Below, piece after piece: positions 31,422-39,435 of a DNA stretch of 64,000 bases (positions within the stretch are counted from its first letter, which is position 1; each line of letters starts with the position of its first letter). The position numbers and the translations under genes were made by a program. Where the stretch lies: contig JACKMT010000001.1 in NCBI GenBank assembly GCA_024235255.1, positions 62,001 to 126,000 on the forward strand. The letters run 5' to 3'. The notes beneath the pieces were generated by a model, which saw only the letters and a program-made list of their open reading frames with translations, was not told the origin of the DNA and searched no databases. The stretch is from Chromatiaceae bacterium. Its GTDB lineage: Bacteria; Pseudomonadota; Gammaproteobacteria; Chromatiales; Chromatiaceae.

Positions 31422-31515
31422 TAAGCGTGGCAGCGGTGATGACTCCGAGTGCAACGAAGCCAGCGGCGGCGCAGACCGTGCAGGTATGGCCAATAGTTTT
31501 TAAGACTCTGTTCAT
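31402..31515 (-). CDS. 37-residue single-span membrane peptide
   Basis: A short gene preceded by a near-perfect ribosome site (GAGGAGGT, five bases before ATG 31515). The peptide begins M-N-R-V-L-K-T-I-G-H, has two cysteines in C-T-V-C, and then a hydrophobic span from about residue 16 to 37 (A-A-A-G-F-V-A-L-G-V-I-T-A-A-T-L-I-W-V), ending M-M-I. The strong ribosome site and membrane-like composition argue that it is real. I do not recognise the family. Its stop codon lies inside a 25-bp duplication. The C-x-x-C before the span could bind metal or form a disulfide. Confidence 0.65.
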   Translation of the reverse strand: MNRVLKTIGHTCTVCAAAGFVALGVITAATLIWVMMI

Positions 31516-32158
31516 TGAAACCTCCTCTCTTGTTATCTCACTTCGGTATTGTGGCGAAACCGGGCATCATTACCGACTGCCCTGCCTGAAAGCGAAAAAG
31601 CTTATTGTTTTTTATTGTTATTGATTTCGTCGACCGGCAATTGTAGCAGGGCCATTTGCTGGCCTTCCGGCTGGTGAAACACAACAGCCAGTATGGACAG
31701 GGGTACAGCTCGTTTCTTGCGCACTTCAATTCCATCAGGCTATTGGAATGATCAGCAGATGCACCGTGCGTCGAATGCACAATTTGAGGCGAAGAATCAG
31801 CTGCAGTCTACGACAGGGGGGCATCTAAATTCTGATCATGAATAAACTTTATACCTAAATTAATTGAGGTTAAATGCGGATTAATACTTATAGTAATTAG
31901 GGATTTCCTGTCTGTTGCTATTCGGTGAGGCGTACCTAAGGTTTTGATGCAAAATGCTTAGATTTCAACTAGTAGAGTGCGGCAATATGACGGAGCAATA
32001 TTATAGACACTAAACCGCTTATAGCCGTATCCTCTCACCGGCAGAGTGCGGAGAGAGGCGTTAGAGGTGTTAATAATGCGGCGCAGGTGGCAGAAACGCA
32101 GCAATAATAAACATCCTCTCAATGTCATGCTATCTGACCAGTCTCCCGGCAGGTTAAT
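31516..32158. other. Non-coding spacer with promoter for the small membrane peptide
   Basis: Roughly 640 bases without a supported gene. Several frames stay open for 60-100 codons but have no ribosome site or family resemblance. The region around 31840-31900 is A+T-rich. Confidence 0.45.
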
Positions 32159-32512
32159 ATGGTCTGCGTGCGCATCGACCACTATACATTCGGCCAGATC
32201 GCCGTCGACGGCAGGAATTTTCAGTCGGATCTGATCATCTTTCCCGAACGTGTACAGGAGAACTGGCGGCGCCAGACGGGTCATCGTCTCGATCTGGCCG
32301 ATCTTCAGACGGTCCTGTCTGAAAAACCCGACCTGTTAGTGATCGGAACCGGCTACTTCGGGCGGATGCAGGTGCCGCAGGAAACCCTGGCGGCTTTGAG
32401 TCAGGCCGGAATTGCGGTCCGGCTGGATAAGACAGGTGCCGTAGTTGCTGAGTTCAATCGCCGGCAGCAGGAATACGCACGCATCGTTGCAGCGCTGCAC
32501 CTCACTTGCTGA
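32159..32512 (+). CDS. Mth938-like (NDUFAF3/DUF498) domain protein
   Basis: A 117-residue protein of the Mth938/Xcc1710 fold: I-D-H-Y-T-F-G-Q-I-A-V-D-G, then L-L-V-I-G-T-G-Y-F-G-R-M-Q-V, and A-V-V-A-E-F-N near the end. The family includes the mitochondrial complex I assembly factor NDUFAF3; bacterial members have no settled role. It is 46 bases upstream of the deacetylase-family gene in the same direction, so the two are likely co-transcribed. Confidence 0.85.
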   Translation: MVCVRIDHYTFGQIAVDGRNFQSDLIIFPERVQENWRRQTGHRLDLADLQTVLSEKPDLLVIGTGYFGRMQVPQETLAALSQAGIAVRLDKTGAVVAEFNRRQQEYARIVAALHLTC

Positions 32513-32558
32513 AAATGCAGCGGACAGGCTGTTGATTACCCAACGAAGGAGCTGAGTC

Positions 32559-33506
32559 ATGACTACCGGACTGCTTTATGACCCCATCTATCTGGATCAC
32601 AACACCGGCTTTGGACATCCTGAACGGAGCGAAAGGCTGTCTGCGGCTCTCGAATACATAAAACAACAGCCATTCTTCGAAGAGATTGTCCCCGTCTTGC
32701 CGCGAAGCGCCGAGCCGGAGTGGGTGCAGCAGATTCACACCTCCCGCTACATGGAGAGAGCAGAAACGGCTTGCCGCAGAAACAATTCACATCTTGACAG
32801 CCTGGACGTGGCAATTTCGACCCGCTCCTTCGATGTGGCGCTGCAGGCAGCTGGCGGTGCGTTGGAACTGGGGGACCGGGTGGTATCTGGGGCGCTCGAC
32901 AATGCATTCGGATTGATTCGTCCGCCCGGACACCACGCGGAACAGGATATGGCCCTAGGCTTCTGCCTGTTCAACAACATCGCTATTCTTGCACGCTATC
33001 TGCAGACGCAGCACGGGCTGCAAAAAGTCCTCATCCTGGACTGGGACGTGCACCATGGAAACGGTACTCAACACACTTTTGAGGAGGATCCCTCTGTTTT
33101 CTACGTCAGTCTGCACCAGTACCCCTACTATCCCGGCACCGGTGCGGTTGCGGAGACCGGCAAAGGAAGAGGGCGGGGTGCTACACTCAACTGCCCAATG
33201 CCCGCCGGTGCTGATGACAATGATTATCAGTCGGCTTTTACCGATAGGATATTGCCTGCGGTAAATGCGTTCGGTCCGGAGATAGTGCTAATTTCCGCGG
33301 GTTTCGATGCGCATGCAGCCGATCCATTGGCCCAGATAAATCTCTCGACCGAGTGTTACAGCTGGATGAGCGAGCGCATGATGGAGGTGGCGGATCAACA
33401 TGCCGATGGCAAACTGATCGCGCTGCTGGAAGGCGGCTATGACCTGAAAGCATTGGCGCATTCTGCTGCTGCTCATCTGCGCGTGCTGGCAGGTTTAAAG
33501 GCATAA
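32559..33506 (+). CDS. Histone-deacetylase-family amidohydrolase
   Basis: A 315-residue zinc enzyme of the class II HDAC / acetylpolyamine amidohydrolase superfamily. The active-site R-P-P-G-H-H is at 121-126, the zinc ligands D163 and H165 are in D-W-D-V-H-H-G-N-G-T, and the third ligand is in S-A-G-F-D-A-H. In bacteria such enzymes remove acetyl groups from small amines or proteins; the substrate here is unknown. Length and motifs are complete. A ribosome site AAGGAG precedes the ATG. Confidence 0.93.
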   Translation: MTTGLLYDPIYLDHNTGFGHPERSERLSAALEYIKQQPFFEEIVPVLPRSAEPEWVQQIHTSRYMERAETACRRNNSHLDSLDVAISTRSFDVALQAAGGALELGDRVVSGALDNAFGLIRPPGHHAEQDMALGFCLFNNIAILARYLQTQHGLQKVLILDWDVHHGNGTQHTFEEDPSVFYVSLHQYPYYPGTGAVAETGKGRGRGATLNCPMPAGADDNDYQSAFTDRILPAVNAFGPEIVLISAGFDAHAADPLAQINLSTECYSWMSERMMEVADQHADGKLIALLEGGYDLKALAHSAAAHLRVLAGLKA

Positions 33507-33642
33507 AATTTGCTGTCCAGACACCGGTAACTGTTTTCTGCTTGTTACCAGTCGCACCGTGGCTGTACGGGGTGCAGGGGTGACGGCTGAATAGTGCGAA
33601 TCAGTTAATCTGCTTTCGGGATACGTGACAATGCCGGGAATG

Positions 33643-33679
33643 AAAAAGCCGGCTGAGTCGCCTCATACCGGCATTTTTT
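33643..33679. terminator. Bidirectional intrinsic terminator
   Basis: GCCGG (33648-33652) and CCGGC (33668-33672), with an inner TGAG/CTCA pair, form a hairpin flanked by A5 on the left and T6 on the right. It can end the HDAC operon on the plus strand and tRNA-Asn on the minus strand. Confidence 0.8.
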
Positions 33680-33683
33680 AATT

Positions 33684-33759
33684 TGGCTCCTCGGGACAGG
33701 CTCGAACTGCCGACCTAGTGATTAACAGTCACCCGCTCTACCGACTGAGCTACCGAGGA
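33684..33759 (-). tRNA. tRNA-Asn (anticodon GTT)
   Basis: A 76-base cloverleaf. The acceptor stem TCCTCGG pairs with CCGAGGA, followed by discriminator G and an encoded CCA. The D-loop AGCTCAGTCGGTAGAGC, anticodon loop CTGTTAA and T-loop GTTCGAG are all standard. Anticodon GTT reads Asn codons. Confidence 0.97.
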
Positions 33760-33775
33760 ATAACTGGAGGCGCGT

Positions 33776-33804
33776 ATACTAAACACCTGACTTCGCCCGG
33801 TCAA
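33776..33804 (-). promoter_or_regulatory. Promoter of tRNA-Asn
   Basis: On the minus strand TTGACC (33804-33799) and TAGTAT (33781-33776) are separated by 17 bases, about 17 bases upstream of the mature tRNA. Confidence 0.7.
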
Positions 33805-33834
33805 TAGCTTGGCGACAAAAACCTGACATTTCAG

Positions 33835-34407
33835 TCAAATACACTCAAGTGGAGCGCCGTCTGCCCGGGAATCAGAGAGGCGGGGTCTGCCGGGGTTGGA
33901 GAGAATGACCGCTTTCGGGGAAATCCTGCCGTCGCGATCGCAGACAGTGATGGTGGCGGTTGATCCTGGTGACATGCCGCTAGCTTGATAGATGATTTTT
34001 TTTCTGCCCGGGGAGGTGAGAATCCTGGTATGCCTGTCACCGGGAGCAAAATGCCTGAGCACTTGTTCCCCGCTGTCTGGGTTCCGATCTCCGTTGTGGT
34101 CGCTAAAAAGAATGAATCCGTTCTCCCAATGAAAACTGTCGTCGCAGCTACTGCCCGACTGGCTGGGGCAGAGAACCACCGGTGTGCTCTGCCTGACTGC
34201 TTCACTGCGCGCATAGTGGAGCTGGTGCAGCATGTTGTTGGCAATGGCCGTGATTCGGCTGTTCCCGGCCAGGCTACGGATGCCCGGAACACCGATAGCG
34301 AGCACAATAGAGACCATGGCCAGGACGGCGATGAGTTCGATCAGGGTGAATGCCCGTGAATGAAGGGCGCTGGGGAACTGGATATCCATATCCGCACTCC
34401 GTTGCAT
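33835..34407 (-). CDS. GspH/FimT-family pseudopilin
   Basis: A 190-residue type IV pilin-like protein. The prepilin segment F-T-L-I-E-L-I-A-V-L-A-M-V-S-I-V-L-A-I-G is the usual N-terminal helix, with the Glu at position 5 after cleavage. The residue before the cleavage site is Ala (S-R-A-F), where most pseudopilins have Gly. The C-terminal domain has paired cysteines (about 100 and 109) and the GspH-like ending P-G-R-P-R. No other pilus gene is near. ATG 34407 and 34389 are possible starts. Confidence 0.85.
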   Translation of the reverse strand: MQRSADMDIQFPSALHSRAFTLIELIAVLAMVSIVLAIGVPGIRSLAGNSRITAIANNMLHQLHYARSEAVRQSTPVVLCPSQSGSSCDDSFHWENGFILFSDHNGDRNPDSGEQVLRHFAPGDRHTRILTSPGRKKIIYQASGMSPGSTATITVCDRDGRISPKAVILSNPGRPRLSDSRADGAPLECI

Positions 34408-34463
34408 TGGATTGATTCACACACTCCTTGTGTGAAGCCTGGTCACTGCTTTGACTGCCACCA

Positions 34464-34485
34464 CCCTCTCCCTTACGGGAGAGGG
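34464..34485. repeat. Perfect 9-bp hairpin of a common dispersed type
   Basis: CCCTCTCCC and GGGAGAGGG with a TTAC loop, between the aminotransferase and pseudopilin genes. No T-run follows, so it is more like a dispersed palindromic unit than an intrinsic terminator. Confidence 0.4.
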
Positions 34486-34534
34486 GACACCGCGTTTGGC
34501 AGGAGATACCAATTAAAGAATAAGAATAAAAATT

Positions 34535-35722
34535 TTATCCTGCAAGTACTTTTTCCATTCTGTCGAGCGCATTGGTTAAGTTTTCCATGCTGGTTGCAAT
34601 AGAGAGACGTAAGTGTCCGCTCAGACCAAAAGCGCTGCCGGGAACCAGCGCCACTCCAGCCCGTTCGATCAGATACTCTGCCAGTTGCAAATCGTTGTTG
34701 ACGCCGTCGATTCTCTCCAGTGCCGCCTCAATTTTGGGAAACAGATAGAAGGTGCCGTCGGCGGCAAGGCACTCCACTCCCGGTAATTTGTTCAACCTGT
34801 CGACGACACGGTCATGCCGCTCTTTGAAGGCCGTCAACATGCGTTGAATGCAATCCTGGGGACCGGACAGCGCTGCCTCGGCCGCAGCTTGGGAAATTGA
34901 GCAAGGGTTGGAGGTGCTTTGCGACTGAATTTTTACCATCGCCTTGATCACATCTGCCGGGCCGGCGGCATAGCCGATTCGCCAGCCGGTCATGGCGTAG
35001 GCTTTCGAGACGCCGTTCAGAACAAAGCAACGGTTAGTCAGTTCCGGGCATACATTAAGGATGTTGACGAAAGGAGCCCCAGTCCAGAGGATATGTTCGT
35101 AGATATCGTCGGTGACAACGGCGATCCGTGGGTTCTCGAGCAGCACATTCGCGAGTGCTTGCAGCTCCTCTCTGTTATAGGCGATGCCGGTCGGGTTGGA
35201 GGGGCTGTTGAGCACCAGCAGCCGGGTCTTTTCGGTAATCGCAGCCTGCAACTGCGCCGGCGTGATCTTGAAGCGCTGCTCGGCACCGGCATGGGCGAAC
35301 ACGGGTACACCTCCAGCCAGCAGAGTCATATCGGGGTAGGAGACCCAGTAGGGGACCGGTATGATGACTTCGTCACCCGGATCCAGCATCGCTTGGGCAA
35401 GGTTGTAAAAGCTCTGTTTTCCTCCGCAGGAGACCAGAACTTGGTCAATATTGTAGTCGAAACCGTTGTCCCGCTTGAATTTATCGACTATCGCCTGTTT
35501 CAACCCCGCGGTACCGTCCACCGGAGTGTATTTGGTGAAGCCGTCTTTTATTGCCTTGATCGCCGCCGCTTTGATGTGCTCCGGAGTGTCGAAATCAGGC
35601 TCACCGGCACCTAGGCCTATTACATCCTTGCCGGCAGCCCGCATCTCCGCAGCGCGTGCGGTGATTGCGAGTGTGGGGGACGGCTTGATTGATAGTACTC
35701 GGGCGGAAAGCTTGATGCGCAT
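34535..35722 (-). CDS. PLP-dependent aminotransferase, AspC class I-beta type
   Basis: A 395-residue fold-type I aminotransferase, most like bacterial aspartate aminotransferases of the thermophile/rhizobial type. The PLP lysine lies in V-S-K-A-Y-A-M-T-G-W-R-I-G-Y, with the N-S-P-S-N-P-T-G motif and the closing R of H-L-R-L-S-I-A-T that binds the substrate carboxylate. It should interconvert oxaloacetate and aspartate (or prephenate and arogenate in some relatives). It is divergent from uvrB. Confidence 0.92.
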   Translation of the reverse strand: MRIKLSARVLSIKPSPTLAITARAAEMRAAGKDVIGLGAGEPDFDTPEHIKAAAIKAIKDGFTKYTPVDGTAGLKQAIVDKFKRDNGFDYNIDQVLVSCGGKQSFYNLAQAMLDPGDEVIIPVPYWVSYPDMTLLAGGVPVFAHAGAEQRFKITPAQLQAAITEKTRLLVLNSPSNPTGIAYNREELQALANVLLENPRIAVVTDDIYEHILWTGAPFVNILNVCPELTNRCFVLNGVSKAYAMTGWRIGYAAGPADVIKAMVKIQSQSTSNPCSISQAAAEAALSGPQDCIQRMLTAFKERHDRVVDRLNKLPGVECLAADGTFYLFPKIEAALERIDGVNNDLQLAEYLIERAGVALVPGSAFGLSGHLRLSIATSMENLTNALDRMEKVLAG

Positions 35723-35838
35723 TTAAGGTACCGATGGTTATAATTGGGTTAAAAGTCGGATCAAAGGCCTGATAACACTTATGCAGATCGGAAGGCGAAT
35801 GCAATAATATCCAATCCTCGCTGTCAGAAGAATCCCAA

Positions 35839-37845
35839 ATGTCAAAAGAGTTTCGATTAGTCTCAGAGTTCGCAGCTGCCGGTGATCAACCGGAAGCGAT
35901 CGCGCAGCTGATCGAAGGACTCAATAACGGGGAAGCGGGTATGACGCTGCTCGGGGTGACCGGATCCGGCAAGACCTTCACCATAGCCAATGTCATTCAG
36001 GCGGTGCAGCGTCCGACCCTGCTGCTGGCACACAACAAGACACTGGCGGCCCAGCTTTATGGCGAGATGCGGGAGTTTTTCCCCGATAATGCGGTGGAGT
36101 ATTTCGTCTCCTATTATGACTACTATCAACCGGAAGCCTATGTTCCTTCATCTGATACTTTTATCGAAAAAGATGCATCGATAAACGAACATATCGAACA
36201 GATGCGGCTCTCCGCCACCAAAGCGCTGCTGGAGCGTCCCGATACCATTATCGTGGCCACCGTCTCCTGTATTTACGGCTTGGGCGATCCCCGGTTCTAC
36301 CTCAATATGGTGCTGCACCTGGTGCGCGGCGAAAGCGTGGATCACCGCGCCATTCTGCGCCGCCTCGCAGAACTGCAGTACACCCGCAACGACACGGAGC
36401 TGCGCCGGGCCACCTACCGTGTGCGCGGCGATGTCATCGATATCTATCCGGCCGAGTCGGAACGGGAAGCGGTGCGGGTGGAGCTGTTTGACGACGAGAT
36501 CGAATCGCTGTCGCTATTCGACCCGCTTACCGGAGAGGTGATTCGCAAGGTGCCGCGGTACACCGTGTATCCAAAGTCCCACTACGTGACGCCGCGTGAC
36601 ACGTTGCTGAAAGCTGTCGACCAGATCAAACTGGAACTCGGTGTGAGATTGCAGCAGCTGCGCGAATACGACAAGTTGGTGGAAGCGCAGCGGCTGGAAC
36701 AGCGGTCCCGATTTGATCTGGAGATGATCCTTGAGCTCGGTTACTGCTCCGGAATAGAAAATTACTCCCGTTATCTCTCGGGCCGTGCTCCGGGCGAAGC
36801 ACCACCGACCCTGTTCGACTACCTGCCGAAGAATGCCTTGCTGGTGGTCGATGAAAGCCATGTAACCATCCCTCAGGTGGGTGGTATGTATAGAGGCGAC
36901 CGTTCGCGCAAAGAGACGCTGGTGGAGTACGGCTTCAGGCTGCCGTCAGCGTTGGATAACCGTCCCATGCGATTCGATGAATTCGAACAGCGGGCCCCTC
37001 AAACCATTTACGTTTCTGCCACCCCGCGCAGTTATGAACTGGATCGCTCCGGCGCAGTGGTTGAGCAGGTGGTCCGGCCCACCGGGCTGGTCGACCCCGA
37101 ACTGCAGGTGCGTCCGGCTGCCAGCCAGGTGGACGACTTGCTTTCCGAAATCCGGCTGCGGGTGGAGTTGGAGGAGCGGGTGCTGGTTACGACGCTGACC
37201 AAGCGCATGGCCGAGGACCTGACGGACTATCTTGGTGAACATGGAATACGGGTGCGCTACCTGCACTCGGATATAGATACGGTGGAGCGGGTTGAGATCA
37301 TCCGCGATCTCCGACTGGGCGAGTTCGATGTGCTGGTGGGTATCAATTTGCTCAGGGAGGGGCTAGACATGCCCGAAGTTTCATTGGTTGCGATACTCGA
37401 CGCGGATAAGGAGGGTTTCCTGCGTTCCGAAGGCTCGCTGATTCAGACGATAGGCCGGGCTGCCCGCCACGCCAACGGTAAAGCGATTCTGTACGCTGAT
37501 AAGATAACCGGTTCAATGCAGCGTGCGATCGACGAAACCGAACGGCGCAGGGAGAAGCAGATCGCTTACAACAAACAGCATGGCATTACCCCGCAAACCA
37601 TTCGCAAGGCAGTGGCCGATATCATGGAGGGTGCCCGCACCGGCGCACCGATGTCACCGAAAAGCTACGCCAGGGTGGCTGAAGAAGAGGCTGAGTATGC
37701 TGCGATGTCCCCACAGCAGATGGCGAAGCGGATCAAATCTTTGGAAAAAGAGATGTACCTGCATGCCAGGAACCTGGAGTTTGAGGAGGCAGCCAGAGTA
37801 CGGGATCAGATCAAACAGCTGCAATCCCGCGGAGTGCTCGCTTGA
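35839..37845 (+). CDS. uvrB: Excinuclease ABC subunit B
   Basis: A 668-residue DNA-damage-verifying helicase of nucleotide excision repair, partner of UvrA and UvrC. Walker A is G-V-T-G-S-G-K-T-F-T near residue 37; the beta-hairpin Y-Y-D-Y-Y-Q-P-E-A-Y-V-P (about 92-103) clamps DNA; helicase motifs E-G-L-D-M-P-E and Q-T-I-G-R-A-A-R are intact; a UVR domain (residues about 630-665) binds UvrC. Length is normal. I saw no CTGT-N8-ACAG LexA box in the 116-base upstream region. Confidence 0.98.
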   Translation: MSKEFRLVSEFAAAGDQPEAIAQLIEGLNNGEAGMTLLGVTGSGKTFTIANVIQAVQRPTLLLAHNKTLAAQLYGEMREFFPDNAVEYFVSYYDYYQPEAYVPSSDTFIEKDASINEHIEQMRLSATKALLERPDTIIVATVSCIYGLGDPRFYLNMVLHLVRGESVDHRAILRRLAELQYTRNDTELRRATYRVRGDVIDIYPAESEREAVRVELFDDEIESLSLFDPLTGEVIRKVPRYTVYPKSHYVTPRDTLLKAVDQIKLELGVRLQQLREYDKLVEAQRLEQRSRFDLEMILELGYCSGIENYSRYLSGRAPGEAPPTLFDYLPKNALLVVDESHVTIPQVGGMYRGDRSRKETLVEYGFRLPSALDNRPMRFDEFEQRAPQTIYVSATPRSYELDRSGAVVEQVVRPTGLVDPELQVRPAASQVDDLLSEIRLRVELEERVLVTTLTKRMAEDLTDYLGEHGIRVRYLHSDIDTVERVEIIRDLRLGEFDVLVGINLLREGLDMPEVSLVAILDADKEGFLRSEGSLIQTIGRAARHANGKAILYADKITGSMQRAIDETERRREKQIAYNKQHGITPQTIRKAVADIMEGARTGAPMSPKSYARVAEEEAEYAAMSPQQMAKRIKSLEKEMYLHARNLEFEEAARVRDQIKQLQSRGVLA

Positions 37846-38128
37846 GTAGTTCGGCTATAGCTTTACAAATGCTTTGCTTTTCGTTTGGTGAACTGATGCT
37901 CAGCTCCCACAAGCATTATGGTTAGATGTGTTGTATCATGGCGCCCGGAGAATATCAGTACCAGTCAAACCGACACCGCGACAATTCAGCGCGGTAAACT
38001 GAGCGAACTGAAAATTAAGTCTAAACTGGTAACGATCGGGTTTAATTTGTAATGCGCCGCAAATTTGGCGTCAGCTCGATATAATAGTCCGGTCAATTCA
38101 TCATCTTTAATTCAGGGAACCAGGCCGA

Positions 38129-38848
38129 ATGCACAACATAATGGTGCTCAACGCCAAAGGAGGATGTGGCAAAACCACTATTGCCACCACCCTTGCCTGT
38201 TATTTTGCCTCAAGTGGTTACAATACGGCGCTAATGGACTTCGACCCACAACAGTCGAGTAACCGTTGGCTGGAGACTCGTTCACCGGAACAACCCCGCA
38301 TCAAGTCAATCGACGGCGCTCGGCAAAAGGCCGGTGTCACCCGCTCCTGGCAGCTGCATGGCGGAAACGAAACGGAGATTGTCGTAATCGATACCCCTGC
38401 TGGTGTGACTGGTGGCAAATTGGTCGATCTGTTCCACAAAGCAGACTCCATACTGATTCCGGTAATGCCTTCCATCATCGACCTCCAGGCTATGGAGCTG
38501 TTTCTGGGAGAACTTGGCCGACTTTTAAAACAGGGCCACCACCGAAAACATATCGGCGTTATTGCCAACCGTGTGCGCATGAAAGGGAGGTCGTACCACG
38601 CTATAGAGGAGTTGATGGAAGAGGTTGGTCTTCCGCTGGTGTCGGTTCTTAGGGATACGCAGAACTACTCGATTGCTATGGAGAGCGGCTTGGGAATTTG
38701 TGAGTTGAAACCCGCGACGTCCGCTAAAGACAGAAAACACTGGGATCCAATTCTCGAATGGCTGTTTCAGATAATACCTTCGAAACAACAAAAACTTGAC
38801 CTCTCTCCAGCGTCTCCGGGGCGCTGGTCCTCAGCAGTAGCCTCCTGA
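38129..38848 (+). CDS. Orphan ParA/Soj-family ATPase
   Basis: A 239-residue deviant Walker A ATPase: N-A-K-G-G-C-G-K-T-T-I-A near residue 8, Walker A' D-F-D-P-Q-Q-S-S-N-R-W, and I-D-T-P-A-G. Proteins of this family use ATP-driven dimerisation to position DNA or protein complexes. No parB-like gene or obvious parS repeat lies nearby, and the protein has no N-terminal DNA-binding domain, so it is more like the VirC1/MipZ branch than a plasmid ParA. It sits alone between uvrB and the sulfur genes. The cargo is unknown. Confidence 0.87.
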   Translation: MHNIMVLNAKGGCGKTTIATTLACYFASSGYNTALMDFDPQQSSNRWLETRSPEQPRIKSIDGARQKAGVTRSWQLHGGNETEIVVIDTPAGVTGGKLVDLFHKADSILIPVMPSIIDLQAMELFLGELGRLLKQGHHRKHIGVIANRVRMKGRSYHAIEELMEEVGLPLVSVLRDTQNYSIAMESGLGICELKPATSAKDRKHWDPILEWLFQIIPSKQQKLDLSPASPGRWSSAVAS

Positions 38849-39287
38849 GGCAACACGCTTGATTGCCGATCCCGGCATTTTATGACCGGTTTCTTGTTTG
38901 CTGCATCCAGTAGAATATTTTCCGCAAGGGGATGACTTTGAGACCTTACCAACCCAGCGGCCGCACTCAGAGCCGGAAGTAAATGGTACCGGTCTAGCAC
39001 CTGCCAACAGTGTTACTGGATAGCGGATTCCGCCCGATCGTCAGAGAATGATGCTTTCTGGCCGATGCCGGAAAGGGGGCTATTTAGTGAATAAGGGCTA
39101 ACATTTCTGATTATTGTAAATATTTTTCCAACTATCATGGTGCCTTCCGGTCCGGTAAAAGAATAATAATTACTGCCCATATAAATAGAAATTTGGCATG
39201 CTCAACACCCTGTTGTGGTAGGGTTTATGCGCTGTGAATTTACTGGAGGGAAACCTGCGTCGCTCCGCTCGTTTCCCGAAGGAGACT
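38849..39287. other. Spacer upstream of the sulfur-assimilation/dissimilation genes
   Basis: About 440 bases. No coding frame is supported in the left part. The A+T-rich part (39100-39200) probably contains the promoter for sat, but I could not fix the boxes. Confidence 0.4.
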
Positions 39288-39435
39288 ATGCATATGTCAG
39301 GCCCCGGAGTATGCTTCCGGTTTTTACGCTTGCTACGATTGTGAACAGATTTTCAAGATCCCAGTGCGCATACAGGACGCCTGGGCAGATCAAGAAAGCG
39401 AAGATTCGTATTATTTAGGAGATGAAGTTAAATGA
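39288..39435 (+). pseudogene. CxxC mini-protein gene with apparent +1 frameshift, coupled to sat
   Basis: ATG 39288 has a good ribosome site (GAAGGAG, three bases away) but stops after 18 codons. Skipping one C in the CCCC run at 39302-39305 gives an open frame of about 48 codons: M-H-M-S-G-P-E-Y-A-S-G, then Y-A-C-Y-D-C-E-Q-I-F with a zinc-ribbon-like C-x-x-C, then a hydrophilic end, L-G-D-E-V-K. Its TGA overlaps the sat start codon as ATGA. The composition and the four-base overlap argue that this was or is a real gene. It may be a pseudogene, a sequence error or a recoded gene. Confidence 0.5.

Noticed and set aside
31538..31780. 80-codon minus-strand frame upstream of the small membrane peptide
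   Set aside because: No ribosome site, low-complexity composition and no recognised motif.
35723..35838. LexA box ahead of uvrB
   Set aside because: No CTGT-N8-ACAG pair was found; CTGT near 35821 lacks a partner.
39215..39418. 67-codon frame upstream of sat
   Set aside because: It has no ribosome site or family resemblance, and overlaps the better-supported CxxC mini-ORF in another frame.
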